The notes below the pieces were generated by a model that saw nothing but the letters and a program-made list of their open reading frames with translations, ran no database searches and had not been told where the DNA came from. The translations under genes were made by a program, and so were the position numbers. A stretch of DNA of 64,000 nucleotides from Ramlibacter montanisoli (GTDB taxonomy: Bacteria > Pseudomonadota > Gammaproteobacteria > Burkholderiales > Burkholderiaceae_C): positions 3,844,001-3,908,000 of the forward strand of contig NZ_JABFCS010000001.1 in NCBI RefSeq assembly GCF_013087525.1. The letters are read 5' to 3'. Below, in pieces: positions 33,162-42,851 of the stretch (position 1 is the first letter of the stretch; each line of letters starts with the position of its first letter).

Positions 33162-33914
33162 GTGACACTACCCTTGCGCCTGGGGGTGCTGACCCCCTCT
33201 TCCAATACCGCGCTGGAGCCGCTGACCAGCGCGCTGGCCGCGGCCCTGCCCGGCGCCAGCGCGCACTTCGCGCGCTTCAAGGTGACCGAGATCGCGCTCG
33301 ATGCCGCGGCGCTCGGCCAGTTCGACGACAGCAAGATCCTGGCGGCCGCCGAACTGCTGGCCGACGCCAAGGTGGACGTCATCGGCTGGAGCGGCACTTC
33401 CTCGGGCTGGCTCGGCTTCGACCGCGACCGGCAACTGGTGGAGCGCATCCGCGAACGCACCGGCATCCCGGCGACCACCGCGGTGCTGGCGCTCAACGAG
33501 CTGCTGGCGATCCGCAAGGTACGGCGCCTCGCCTTCGTCACGCCCTACACGCAGGACGTGCAGGAGCGCATCGTCGCCAACTACCGCGCCCTGGGCATCG
33601 AGGTGGTGGCGGAGCGCCACCTGGGCATCCGCGTCAACCACGACTTCGCCGGCGTCGCGCCGCAGGTGCTGCGCGGGCTGATGGACGAAGTGGCGCGCGA
33701 GCGGCCGCAGGCCATCACCACCTTCTGCACCAACCTGCGCGCGGCGCCGCTGGCCGCGGAGATCGAGCGCGCGCACGGCATCCCGCTGCTGGACACCGTG
33801 AGCACCACGGTCTGGGGCATGGTGCGCGCCGCGGGCGCCTCGCCGGCGGCGATCACCGGCTGGGGGAGCTGTTCCAATGGACCTGAAGCCCTCCCGCGGC
33901 ACGCCCGCCGATAG
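33162..33914 (+). CDS. Asp/Glu racemase superfamily protein (maleate isomerase / arylmalonate decarboxylase-like)
   Basis: A cytoplasmic protein of about 240 to 250 residues. Starts at GTG 33162 with LPLRLGVLTPSSNTALEP, the family N-terminal signature. VIGWSGTSSGWLG is the first catalytic loop, where the usual Cys is replaced by Gly/Thr-Ser, and AITTFCTNLRAAPLA has the second-site Cys. One catalytic Cys only is the pattern of arylmalonate decarboxylases and some isomerases. The frame runs to 33914, but one extra G at 33862-33866 would give the family-like end WGELFQWT with stop at 33886, which I think is the true end. The GntR gene follows. Confidence 0.75.
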   Translation: MTLPLRLGVLTPSSNTALEPLTSALAAALPGASAHFARFKVTEIALDAAALGQFDDSKILAAAELLADAKVDVIGWSGTSSGWLGFDRDRQLVERIRERTGIPATTAVLALNELLAIRKVRRLAFVTPYTQDVQERIVANYRALGIEVVAERHLGIRVNHDFAGVAPQVLRGLMDEVARERPQAITTFCTNLRAAPLAAEIERAHGIPLLDTVSTTVWGMVRAAGASPAAITGWGSCSNGPEALPRHARR

Positions 33915-33963
33915 AATCGCCCGCCATCCCGGCCCTTCCCACGCCGCCAACAGCAAGCCCTCC

Positions 33964-34671
33964 ATGCCCGCCACCGCGCGCAAGACACAGCCGGTTCGCG
34001 CCGAACGCGAGAAGACCGTGGACGAGATCTACGAGCGCATCTACGCCGCGATCCTCGAGCACCGCCTGCACCCCGGCACCAAGCTGGGCGAGGAGAAGAT
34101 GGCCGACATCTTCGGCGTCAGCCGCGCCCGCATCCGCGAGGTGCTGGCGCGCCTGGCGCACGAGCAGATCGTGGAGCTGTTCCCGCAGCGCGGCGCCTAC
34201 GTCGCCAAGCCCACGACCGAGCAGGCGCGCGACGTGTTCGAGGCGCGCCGGCTGATCGAGCCGGCGGTGCTGCGCCGGCTGGTGGACACCCTGACGACCG
34301 AGAAGATCCAGCGGCTGCGCCAGCACATCGAGCTGGAGGCCGACGCGCGCCGCCGCGGCGACAAGCGCGCGGTGATCCGCCTGTCCGGCGAATTCCACAC
34401 GCTGCTGGCGGAACTGGCCGGCAACTCGGCGCTCGCCCGCAGCATGCGCGAGCTGTGCATGCTGACCTGCCTGACGATCTTCCTGTACGACGCGCCGACG
34501 GCGCAGAGCTGCCGCGACGACGAGCACCAGATGATCATCGACGCGGTGGCGAAGAAGGACCGGGGCCGCGCCGAGAAGATCATGCTGGAACACCTCGACC
34601 ACATCGAGGGCAGCCTGCAGCTGGACGAGAGCAACGGCGAGGCGGACCTGGAAGCGATCTTCCGGGGTTGA
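33964..34671 (+). CDS. GntR-family regulator, FadR/FCD subfamily
   Basis: A DNA-binding repressor with an N-terminal winged helix (KTVDEIYERIYAAILEHRLH, then FGVSRARIREVLARLAHEQI recognition helix) and an all-helical FCD ligand domain with the metal-binding Asp/His residues (EFHTLLAELAG, DDEHQMI). It probably responds to an intermediate of the hydantoin cluster and binds the TGTCGACA sites upstream. I start at ATG 33964; an alternative ATG at 33877 has a good GGGGAG upstream, but the added residues look non-coding and contain a TAGAAT promoter-like hexamer (33912-33917). Intact. Confidence 0.8.
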   Translation: MPATARKTQPVRAEREKTVDEIYERIYAAILEHRLHPGTKLGEEKMADIFGVSRARIREVLARLAHEQIVELFPQRGAYVAKPTTEQARDVFEARRLIEPAVLRRLVDTLTTEKIQRLRQHIELEADARRRGDKRAVIRLSGEFHTLLAELAGNSALARSMRELCMLTCLTIFLYDAPTAQSCRDDEHQMIIDAVAKKDRGRAEKIMLEHLDHIEGSLQLDESNGEADLEAIFRG

Positions 34672-34796
34672 CGGCCCGGCGACGGACGGCGCGGCGGTCC
34701 GTGAACAAATCACGTGTGGAGCGCCTGCCGTCGTGCAGGGTTGCCGAATTTACGATGGGTTTACGGCATGGGTTCACGCTCGCGCGTTGAGGGATC

Positions 34797-36809
34797 ATGG
34801 AGTCCCGACACATGAGCGCCATGCACATCGTCACCCACCGCCGCTTCTCGCGCGCCCTGCCCTGGCTGGGTGCGCTCCTGATGTTCTGTGCGGCTTCGGC
34901 CGCCTTCGCGCAGGACGACACCGATCCGCCCGGCCGGGTCGCGCACCTCACGCATCGCCAGGGCAGCGTCGTGTTCGCGCCCGAGGGCGACAAGGAATGG
35001 GTGGAGCTGCCCGCCAACCGCCCGCTGACCGGCGGCGACCGGGTGTGGAGCGACCGCGGCTCGCGCGCCGAACTGCAGCTCGGGGCCGCCACGCTGCACC
35101 TGGACGGCGAAAGCCACCTGGGCGTCAACCAGCTCGACGACCGCGCCGCGCAGTTCATCCTGCAGCAAGGCAGCGTGAACGCCCGCGTGCGCGAGATCGC
35201 GCCGGGCGAGAACTTCGAGATCGGCACGCCCAACCTCGCCTTCCGCGCCCTGCAGCCGGGCGACTACCGCATCGACGTGGATCCGCAGACGCAGCTGACG
35301 CACGTCACCGTGCAAAGCGGCCTGGCGGCGATCTTCGGCGAGACCGGCCAGTCGATCCAGCTGGGTGCCGGCCAGGTGGCGACCTTCGCCGGCCGCTCGC
35401 TGGCGCCGGTGCAGGGCCCCAGCTACCGCCAGGACGACTTCGCCCGCTGGGTGGCCGAGCGCCACGAGCTCGAGGAGCAGTCGGTGACCGCGCGCTACGT
35501 GCCGCGCGGCGTGGTCGGCTATGCGCAGCTGGACCAGCACGGCAGCTGGAACCAGGACCCGACGCACGGCGCGGTCTGGTATCCGCGCGTGGTGGTGCAG
35601 GACTGGGCGCCCTACCGCTATGGCCACTGGGAGTGGATCGGCCCCTGGGGCTGGACCTGGATCGACGACGCGCCCTGGGGCTTCGCGCCCTTCCACTACG
35701 GCCGCTGGACGATGATCGGCACGCGCTGGGCCTGGGTGCCCGGCCGCCTGCACGCGCGGCCGGTGTACTCGCCCGCGCTGGTGGTGTTCCTCGGTGGCGG
35801 CGGCGCGCAGTTCACCGTCGGCTCCGGCCCCGCGGTCGGCTGGTATCCGCTGGCGCCCGGCGAGGCGTGGTGGCCGGTGTACCGCACGAGCCCGCGCTAC
35901 GTGAACTACGCCAACGTCAACATCAACCTGGGCGCCTATCCGCGCCACTACAGCAACCACCTCTGGCGCACCCGGCCGATCGCCATCACCGCCGTGCGCG
36001 ACGACGACTTCCGCCGCGGCCGCCCTGTGCACCGCCACTGGCGTCCGCTGGACGCGGGCGTGATCACACACGCGCAGGTCGGCGTGGTGCCGGTGCGGCC
36101 GGAAGGCCGCCACTGGCGCCGCGACCACCAGGACGCGCCGCGCCTGCACAGCGCGCCGCCCGCCACGGTGCAGCCGGCCGTTCCGCAGCAGCGCTTCTAC
36201 GGCCGCCAGCTGCCGCCGGCCGTGCGCGAGCAGTTCGGCGCCCAGCGCGAGCAGGAACGGCTGCAGCGCGATGCCGAGCGCACGGCCCGCGAACAGATGC
36301 GCCAGCAGGAGCAGCTGCGCCGGGGGCAGGACGCCGGCTGGCAGCGCGAACAGGTGTACCGCCAGCAGCAGGAAGCGCGCATCCAGCACGAACGGGCGCA
36401 GCAGGAGCGCGCCCACCAGGAACGCGCGCAGCGCGAAGTGGTGCAGCAGCGGCAACTGCAGGAGCATTCGCAGCGGCAGCAGCGCGAAGCGCAACGCCAG
36501 CAGTACGAGGCGCAACGCCAGCAGTACGAAGTCCAGCGCCAGCAGCTCGAGGCGCAGCGCCACCAGCAGGAGCGCGCGCAGCGCGAGCGCTGGGCCGAAC
36601 GCGCGCGCCAGCCGCAGGCCGTGCAGCCGGTGCTGCAGCAGCCGCAGTTCCAGCACCAGCCGCAGCCGCGCCCGCAGCAGCAGGCGCCGCTGGTCCGGGA
36701 CGGCCAGCGGGACCGCGGCCAGGAAGGCCGGGGCGGCAGTGGCGGCCGCTGGCAGCGCGATGGCGACGACGGCCGTGGGCGGGGCCAGGGTCGCGGCCCG
36801 CGCGACTGA
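34797..36809 (+). CDS. FecR-domain / DUF6600 exported protein with long Gln-Arg coiled tail
   Basis: A 670-residue exported protein. Signal peptide (LPWLGALLMFCAASAAFA), then a FecR-like beta domain (residues about 50-200; LTHRQGSVVFAPEG, GGDRVWSDRGSRAELQLG). Next is the tryptophan-rich DUF6600 part (YGHWEWIGPWGWTWIDD, YGRWTMIGTRWAWVPGR) of about 200 residues, as in many Burkholderiales envelope proteins. The last 190 residues are Gln/Arg/Glu-rich, with imperfect heptads such as YEAQRQQ, YEVQRQQ and LEAQRHQ, predicted to be a long coiled coil. The end is Gly/Arg/Asp-rich. Role unknown. A palindromic terminator follows 16 bases after the stop. Confidence 0.75.
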   Translation: MESRHMSAMHIVTHRRFSRALPWLGALLMFCAASAAFAQDDTDPPGRVAHLTHRQGSVVFAPEGDKEWVELPANRPLTGGDRVWSDRGSRAELQLGAATLHLDGESHLGVNQLDDRAAQFILQQGSVNARVREIAPGENFEIGTPNLAFRALQPGDYRIDVDPQTQLTHVTVQSGLAAIFGETGQSIQLGAGQVATFAGRSLAPVQGPSYRQDDFARWVAERHELEEQSVTARYVPRGVVGYAQLDQHGSWNQDPTHGAVWYPRVVVQDWAPYRYGHWEWIGPWGWTWIDDAPWGFAPFHYGRWTMIGTRWAWVPGRLHARPVYSPALVVFLGGGGAQFTVGSGPAVGWYPLAPGEAWWPVYRTSPRYVNYANVNINLGAYPRHYSNHLWRTRPIAITAVRDDDFRRGRPVHRHWRPLDAGVITHAQVGVVPVRPEGRHWRRDHQDAPRLHSAPPATVQPAVPQQRFYGRQLPPAVREQFGAQREQERLQRDAERTAREQMRQQEQLRRGQDAGWQREQVYRQQQEARIQHERAQQERAHQERAQREVVQQRQLQEHSQRQQREAQRQQYEAQRQQYEVQRQQLEAQRHQQERAQRERWAERARQPQAVQPVLQQPQFQHQPQPRPQQQAPLVRDGQRDRGQEGRGGSGGRWQRDGDDGRGRGQGRGPRD

Positions 36810-36825
36810 GCGAAGCAGCAAGGAG

Positions 36826-36849
36826 AAAAGCGGCCCGCGGGCCGCTTTT
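36826..36849. terminator. Bidirectional hairpin terminator
   Basis: AAAAGCGGCCC and GGGCCGCTTTT form an 11-base perfect stem around a central GC-rich loop of 2 (CG), with the A-tract on one side and the T-tract on the other. It lies between the convergent DUF6600 gene (stop at 36809) and the EF-G-like gene (stop at 36869), and should end both transcripts. Confidence 0.88.
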
Positions 36850-36868
36850 CCTTTGGGCGCGACGAACG

Positions 36869-38923
36869 CTAGCCTTCGTCCTTCAGCTTGTACTGCGAGG
36901 CCAGTTGCGCCTGCACGGCCGGCGGCACCTGCTCGTAGTGGCTGAAGGCGATCGCGTAGCGGCCCTGCCCGCCGGTCAGCGAGTTCAGCCGCGATTGGTA
37001 GCTGGACAGCTCCGACAGCGGCGCCTGCGCCAGCACCGTCAGCGCCCCGGGCGAATCCGACCGGGTGCCGCTCACGTGCCCCCGCCGCGATGCCAGGTCG
37101 CCGGTGATGTCGCCCATGTTGTGCTCGGGCGCTGCGATCTCCACATTGACGATCGGCTCCAGCACGCAGGGCCGCGCCGCCTGCACCGCGGCGATCAAGG
37201 CCTTCTTGCCTGCCTGGATGAAGGCGATTTCCTTGCTGTCCACCGCGTGGTGCTTGCCGTCGTAGACGATGCACTTGAGGTCCACCACCGGGTAGCCCGC
37301 GAGCACGCCTTCCTCCATGGCCTGGCGCACGCCCTTTTCCACCGCCGGCATGAAGTTGTGCGGGATCGCCCCGCCCTTGACCTCGTCGGCGAACTGGAAG
37401 CCGCTGCCGCGCGGCAAGGGCTCGATGCGCAGGAACACCTCGCCGAACTGGCCGGCACCGCCGGTCTGCTTCTTGTGGCGATGGTGGCCTTCGGCCGGCG
37501 CAGTGACCGTCTCGCGGTAGGCGATGCGCGGCGGCCGCGTGTCCACCTGGCAGTTGTGCACCTCGGTCAGGCGCTCCAGCAGCGTGCGCAGGTGCAGCTC
37601 GCCCAGGCCGTAGACCACCGTCTCGTTGGTGGTCGCGACGTGCTCGACGCGAAGGCAGGGATCCTCGCTCACCAGCTTCTGCAGGATGTCGTGCAGGCGC
37701 TGCTCGTCACCGCGCCGCTTCGGCGCGATCGCCAGGCCATGCACGGCCACCGGGAACTCCAGCGGCTTGAGGTGGATGCGCGCGTCCTCGGCCGCGTCGT
37801 GCAGCACCGCGTCGAAGTGCAGTTCCTCCACCTTGGCGATCGCGCACAGGTCGCCCGGCACCGCCTTCTCCACCTCCTTGAGCTCCTTGCCCTGCAGCAT
37901 GAAGAGGTGGCCCACCTTGAAAGGGCGGCGGCCGTCGCCCACGTACAGCTGGCTGTCGCGCGTGATCGTGCCCTGGTGCACCCGGAACACCCCCATCTTG
38001 CCGACATAGGGGTCCTGCGTGACCTTGAACACGTGCGCCAGCACGTGCTTGTCCGGGTCCACCACCGCCTGCACCGGCGTGGCCGCGTCGCCCTCGCCTT
38101 CCAGGAAGGCGGGCGGGTTGCTCTCGGTCGGGTCGGGCAGCAGCCGCTCGATCACGTCCAGCAGCTCGGGAACGCCGGCGCCGGTGCGCGCGGACACGAA
38201 GCAGATCGGCACCAGGTGGCCCTCGCGCAGCGCCTGTTCCAGCGGCGCATGCAGCTCCGCCGGATCGACGTCGCCGTCATTGAGGTAGCGCTCGACGAAG
38301 GCGGCGTCGACCTCGACCACCTGCTCCACCAGCGCGCGGTGCGCCTGCTCCACCGAGGAGAAGTCCGGCGGAGGCCCTTCGTCCTTCATCTTCCAGAAGC
38401 AGTCGAGCACGCGCTCGCCTTTCTGCGAGGGCAGGTTGAGCGGCAGGCACTCGCGGCCGAAGGCGGCCTGGATGTCGGCCACCAGCGCCTGCAGGTTCAC
38501 GCCCTGCGCATCGATCTTGTTGACGATGATGATGCGGTCGCGTTCGCGCTGCTTCGCCCACTCCATCATGCGGCGCGCCATCGGCTCGATGCCGGCGGCC
38601 GCGTTGATGACCACCGCTGCCGTCTCCACCGCCTCCAGCGCGGGCAGCGACTGCCCCAGGAAGTCCGGCGCTCCGGGCGTGTCGATCAGGTGGGTGGTGA
38701 TGCCGCGGTGCTCGAAGTGCAGCAGCGTCGTGTTGAGCGAACGCAGCGCCCGTTTCTCCAGCGGATCGTGGTCCGAAACGGTGCTGCCCTTTTCTACGCT
38801 GCCGGGTGCGCCCACCGCCCCGGCCTTCCACAGCAAGGCTTCGGCCAGGCTGGTCTTGCCCGCGGCACTCGGGCCCACGAGGGCCAGAGTGCGGCGCGAG
38901 GCGATGTCGCGATGTGTACCCAC
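36869..38923 (-). CDS. Elongation factor G-like GTPase (FusA2 class)
   Basis: A translational-GTPase paralogue of about 684 residues, intact. G1 is VGPSAAGKTSLAEA, different from the AHIDAGKTT of true EF-G; G3 is DTPGAPDF and G4 NKID. Domains II to V follow, with the EF-G domain III and IV signatures GHHRHKKQTGGAGQFGEVFL and DEVKGGAIPHNFMPAVEKG. The role of this class is not settled; it is not the main EF-G. I start at GTG 38923 because a strong GGAGG sits 7 bases upstream; an in-frame ATG at 38938 overlaps that site. It stands alone on the minus strand. Confidence 0.85.
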   Translation of the reverse strand: MGTHRDIASRRTLALVGPSAAGKTSLAEALLWKAGAVGAPGSVEKGSTVSDHDPLEKRALRSLNTTLLHFEHRGITTHLIDTPGAPDFLGQSLPALEAVETAAVVINAAAGIEPMARRMMEWAKQRERDRIIIVNKIDAQGVNLQALVADIQAAFGRECLPLNLPSQKGERVLDCFWKMKDEGPPPDFSSVEQAHRALVEQVVEVDAAFVERYLNDGDVDPAELHAPLEQALREGHLVPICFVSARTGAGVPELLDVIERLLPDPTESNPPAFLEGEGDAATPVQAVVDPDKHVLAHVFKVTQDPYVGKMGVFRVHQGTITRDSQLYVGDGRRPFKVGHLFMLQGKELKEVEKAVPGDLCAIAKVEELHFDAVLHDAAEDARIHLKPLEFPVAVHGLAIAPKRRGDEQRLHDILQKLVSEDPCLRVEHVATTNETVVYGLGELHLRTLLERLTEVHNCQVDTRPPRIAYRETVTAPAEGHHRHKKQTGGAGQFGEVFLRIEPLPRGSGFQFADEVKGGAIPHNFMPAVEKGVRQAMEEGVLAGYPVVDLKCIVYDGKHHAVDSKEIAFIQAGKKALIAAVQAARPCVLEPIVNVEIAAPEHNMGDITGDLASRRGHVSGTRSDSPGALTVLAQAPLSELSSYQSRLNSLTGGQGRYAIAFSHYEQVPPAVQAQLASQYKLKDEG

Positions 38924-39097
38924 GAACGGACCCTCCATGAACGCAACAGGGGAAGGCCATCCTACGCAGCTCCCATCGCTGCCGCAACGCGGGCAGCACG
39001 ACAGTGAACGACCCTTGCGCCACGTCAGGCTCGTCCGACGCCGCACGCGGTCTCCTCCTACAGAATGTGAGCACCTGCTTGCTATCCTCCGCGGGTT

Positions 39098-39304
39098 ATG
39101 CCCGACAGGAAGATCAAGCCCAGCGGCGCGCCGCAAGAGTTCGAAGTCGCTTACTACACGAAGGAACTCGGCAAGACGCTGCAACGCCAGATGCTGGAAC
39201 AGCAGCTGGCCCGCTTCAGCGAGAACGGCAATGCCGCCAGCCGCCATGGTGAGGACGCCGCCCCGGTGGACGACGTGACGCCCCAGGAAGACCGCGCCGG
39301 CTGA
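39098..39304 (+). CDS. Small hypothetical protein
   Basis: A 68-residue hydrophilic protein I do not recognise. MPDRKIKPSGAPQEFEVAYY starts with a positive segment; the middle (KTLQRQMLEQQLARFSENGN) is a likely amphipathic helix and the end is acidic. No membrane segment or cysteine. It lies between the EF-G-like gene and the EamA gene, opposite to both. It is probably real, because coding bias looks right and the frame is unbroken. Function unknown. Confidence 0.45.
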   Translation: MPDRKIKPSGAPQEFEVAYYTKELGKTLQRQMLEQQLARFSENGNAASRHGEDAAPVDDVTPQEDRAG

Positions 39305-39308
39305 CCGC

Positions 39309-40154
39309 TCACCCGAGGCGCAGAGCCATGACCCCGGCCACGATCGCGGCCGTGCCGACGGCACGGCGGAGCGTGAAGGTTTCCTTCAGCAGCCAGGTGC
39401 CGATCAGCGCCGCGAACAGCACCGAGGTCTCGCGCAGCGCCGCGACCGTGGCCACCGGCGCCCGCGTCATCGCCCACAGCGCGATGCCATAGGAGCCGAG
39501 CGAAGCGGAGGCGCCCACCAGCGCCAGCGGCGCGCGCGCCCGCGCGTAGGGCCAGGCGCGCGCGAAGCCGCGCCGGTGCAGTACCAGCAGCGCGAAGGGC
39601 CAGCCATCCAGCACGAACAGCGCCACCACGTACTGCAGCGCGTTGCCCGAGGCGCGCGCGCCCAGCGCGTCGACCACGGTGTACACGGCGATCACCACCG
39701 CATTGGTCAGCGCGAAGCCCACCGCGCGCGGCGAGTCCATCGCGTGCCGCGACAGGCCCAGCGCCAGCACGCCGCAGCTGACGCCCAGCACGCCGGCCCA
39801 GGACAACGGCGACAGGGTCTCGCCGACGGTGAGCGATGCCGACAGCGCCACCAGCAGCGGCGCCGTGCCGCGCATCAGCGGATAGGTGAGGCCCAGGTCG
39901 CCGTGCTTGTACGCGCCGGTGAGCGCGATGTAGTAGCCGATGTGGATGACGACCGAGGACAGGATGAAGGGCCAGGACTCGCGGTTGGGCAGGCCGACCA
40001 CGAACAGCATCGGCAGGGCGACCACCGAGCCGGTCAGGTGGATCACCGCCGTGTCCAGCGCCTTGTCGCTGCTGGACTTCACCATGGCATTCCAGCTCGC
40101 GTGCAGCAGCGCGCCGAACAGCACCGCCGCGACGACGGGCCAGGTCAGGCCCAC
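39309..40154 (-). CDS. EamA-family (DMT) transporter
   Basis: A small-molecule exporter or importer of the drug/metabolite transporter superfamily, about 281 residues with ten predicted helices in two EamA repeats (WPVVAAVLFGALLHASWNAM and LGASA-type second half). The start is the GTG at 40154, overlapping the end of the aldehyde dehydrogenase gene (stop at 40145) by ten bases. It is cotranscribed with the phosphonate genes phnY and phnA, so a role in phosphonate or aminophosphonate traffic is possible but unproven. Intact. Confidence 0.78.
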   Translation of the reverse strand: MGLTWPVVAAVLFGALLHASWNAMVKSSSDKALDTAVIHLTGSVVALPMLFVVGLPNRESWPFILSSVVIHIGYYIALTGAYKHGDLGLTYPLMRGTAPLLVALSASLTVGETLSPLSWAGVLGVSCGVLALGLSRHAMDSPRAVGFALTNAVVIAVYTVVDALGARASGNALQYVVALFVLDGWPFALLVLHRRGFARAWPYARARAPLALVGASASLGSYGIALWAMTRAPVATVAALRETSVLFAALIGTWLLKETFTLRRAVGTAAIVAGVMALRLG

Positions 40155-41608
40155 GGCAGCGAGTACGTCTTCAGGTTGGTGAAGCTCTTCATCGCCTCCT
40201 GCACGCCTTCCTTGTAGCCCAGGCCGGAGTCCTTGATGCCGCCGAAGGGCGTGAGCTCGAGCCGGTAGCCGGGCACCTCCCGCACGTTGACCGTGCCGAC
40301 CTGCAGTTCGTCGATGAAGCGGGTGATGTAGTCGAGCCGGTTGGTGCACACGGCGCTGGACAGGCCGTAGGCGGTGCCGTTGGAGATGCGGATCGCCTCC
40401 TCGATGCTGGCGAAGCGGATGATGGGCGAGACCGGGCCGAAGGTTTCCTCGCGCACCACCGTCATCTCGGGGCGCACGTTGTCGATCACCGTGGGTGCGT
40501 AGCGGGCGCCCTGGCGCTGGTTGCCCACCAGCAGGCGCGCACCTTGCGACACCGCCTCGTTCACGCGCGACTCGAACAGCGTCGCAGCCGCCGCGTCGAT
40601 CACCGTGCCCATGTCGGATGCTGGATCCATCGGGTCGCCGTGCTTCCAGGCGCGGGTCTTTTCCACCACCAGCTCGGTGAAGCGGCCAGCCACCTGCTCG
40701 TGCACCAGCAGGCGCTTGACCGCCGTGCAGCGCTGGCCGGAGTTCTTGTAGGAGCCCTGCACCGCCAGCGTGGACGCTTCGTCCAGGTCCGCGTCCTCCA
40801 TCACGATGAGAGGGTCGTTGCCCCCGAGTTCCAGCACGATGCGCCGGTAGCCCGCCCTGGCCGCGATGGACTTGCCGATGGCCACGCCGCCGGTGAAGGT
40901 GACCAGGTCCACCCGCTCGTTGGTGACCAGTTCGTCGGCGATCTCGCGCGGATCGCCCGTCACCACCGACAGCATCTCCGGCGGCAGGCCCGCCTGGTAC
41001 AGCAGGTCGGCGAAGAAGATCGCGGAGAAGGGCACCTTCTCGGAGGGCTTGAGCACCATCCGGTTGTTGGTCGCGACGCTGGGCACCACCTTGTGCGCCA
41101 CCTGGTTCATCGGGTGGTTGAAGGGCGTGATGGCGCTGATCACGCCCAGCAGCGGCGAGCGCTGCGTGTACACGCGCCGCTGCTTGCCGTGCGGCGTGAG
41201 GTCGCAGCTGAAGATCTGGCCGTCGTCCTTCAGCACCTCGGTCGCGCCGAACTGCAGCACGTCGCTCACGCGGCCCGCCTCGTACAGCGCGTCCTTCAGG
41301 CACAGGCCCGACTCCGCCGTGATCAGGTGGGCGATGTCATGCAGGTGCTCGCGCACCAGGGCCGCGGTCTTCTGCAGGATGCCGGCGCGTTCGGCCCGCG
41401 TGAGCCGGGGCCGGATGGCATGCGCCAGCTCGAAGGCTTCGCGCACCTCGTCCAGGGTGGCCTTGGGGACGCTGCCGATGCGTTCTTCCGTATAGGGATT
41501 GAATACCGGGATCATGCGCTCGCCGTCCCGCCCGTGGCCCGCCTTGCGCCCGGCGATGCGCATGCGGTCCAGGCCCTGCTCGCGGATGAAGGAGGCGATG
41601 TGGCTCAT
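40145..41608 (-). CDS. phnY: Phosphonoacetaldehyde dehydrogenase (PhnY-like aldehyde dehydrogenase)
   Basis: NAD-dependent oxidation of phosphonoacetaldehyde to phosphonoacetate in 2-aminoethylphosphonate degradation. 487 residues, intact, aldehyde dehydrogenase superfamily. Catalytic Glu in IVLELGGNDPL and Cys in YKNSGQRCTAVKRLL; the nucleotide-binding TFTGGVAIGKSI is present. The family assignment to PhnY rests on the neighbour: phnA follows 7 bases upstream in the same direction and phnW is across the regulator. By sequence alone it is one of several ALDH types, so the symbol is probable. Confidence 0.82.
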   Translation of the reverse strand: MSHIASFIREQGLDRMRIAGRKAGHGRDGERMIPVFNPYTEERIGSVPKATLDEVREAFELAHAIRPRLTRAERAGILQKTAALVREHLHDIAHLITAESGLCLKDALYEAGRVSDVLQFGATEVLKDDGQIFSCDLTPHGKQRRVYTQRSPLLGVISAITPFNHPMNQVAHKVVPSVATNNRMVLKPSEKVPFSAIFFADLLYQAGLPPEMLSVVTGDPREIADELVTNERVDLVTFTGGVAIGKSIAARAGYRRIVLELGGNDPLIVMEDADLDEASTLAVQGSYKNSGQRCTAVKRLLVHEQVAGRFTELVVEKTRAWKHGDPMDPASDMGTVIDAAAATLFESRVNEAVSQGARLLVGNQRQGARYAPTVIDNVRPEMTVVREETFGPVSPIIRFASIEEAIRISNGTAYGLSSAVCTNRLDYITRFIDELQVGTVNVREVPGYRLELTPFGGIKDSGLGYKEGVQEAMKSFTNLKTYSLPWA

Positions 41609-41615
41609 GGCGTCC

Positions 41616-42851
<1,236 letters not shown>

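Noticed and set aside
33877..33963. Upstream start for the GntR regulator at 33877
   Set aside because: A good ribosome binding site precedes it, but the added 29 residues look non-coding and contain a promoter-like TAGAAT; kept as an alternative only.
36480..36600. Short tandem-looking repeats that might be a CRISPR or VNTR array
   Set aside because: The repeats are in frame inside a coding region and encode coiled-coil heptads; there are no spacers.
34761..37274. Long minus-strand open frame over the DUF6600 gene
   Set aside because: Low-complexity Ala/Leu/Arg sequence mirroring the plus-strand repeats; no ribosome binding site or family pattern.
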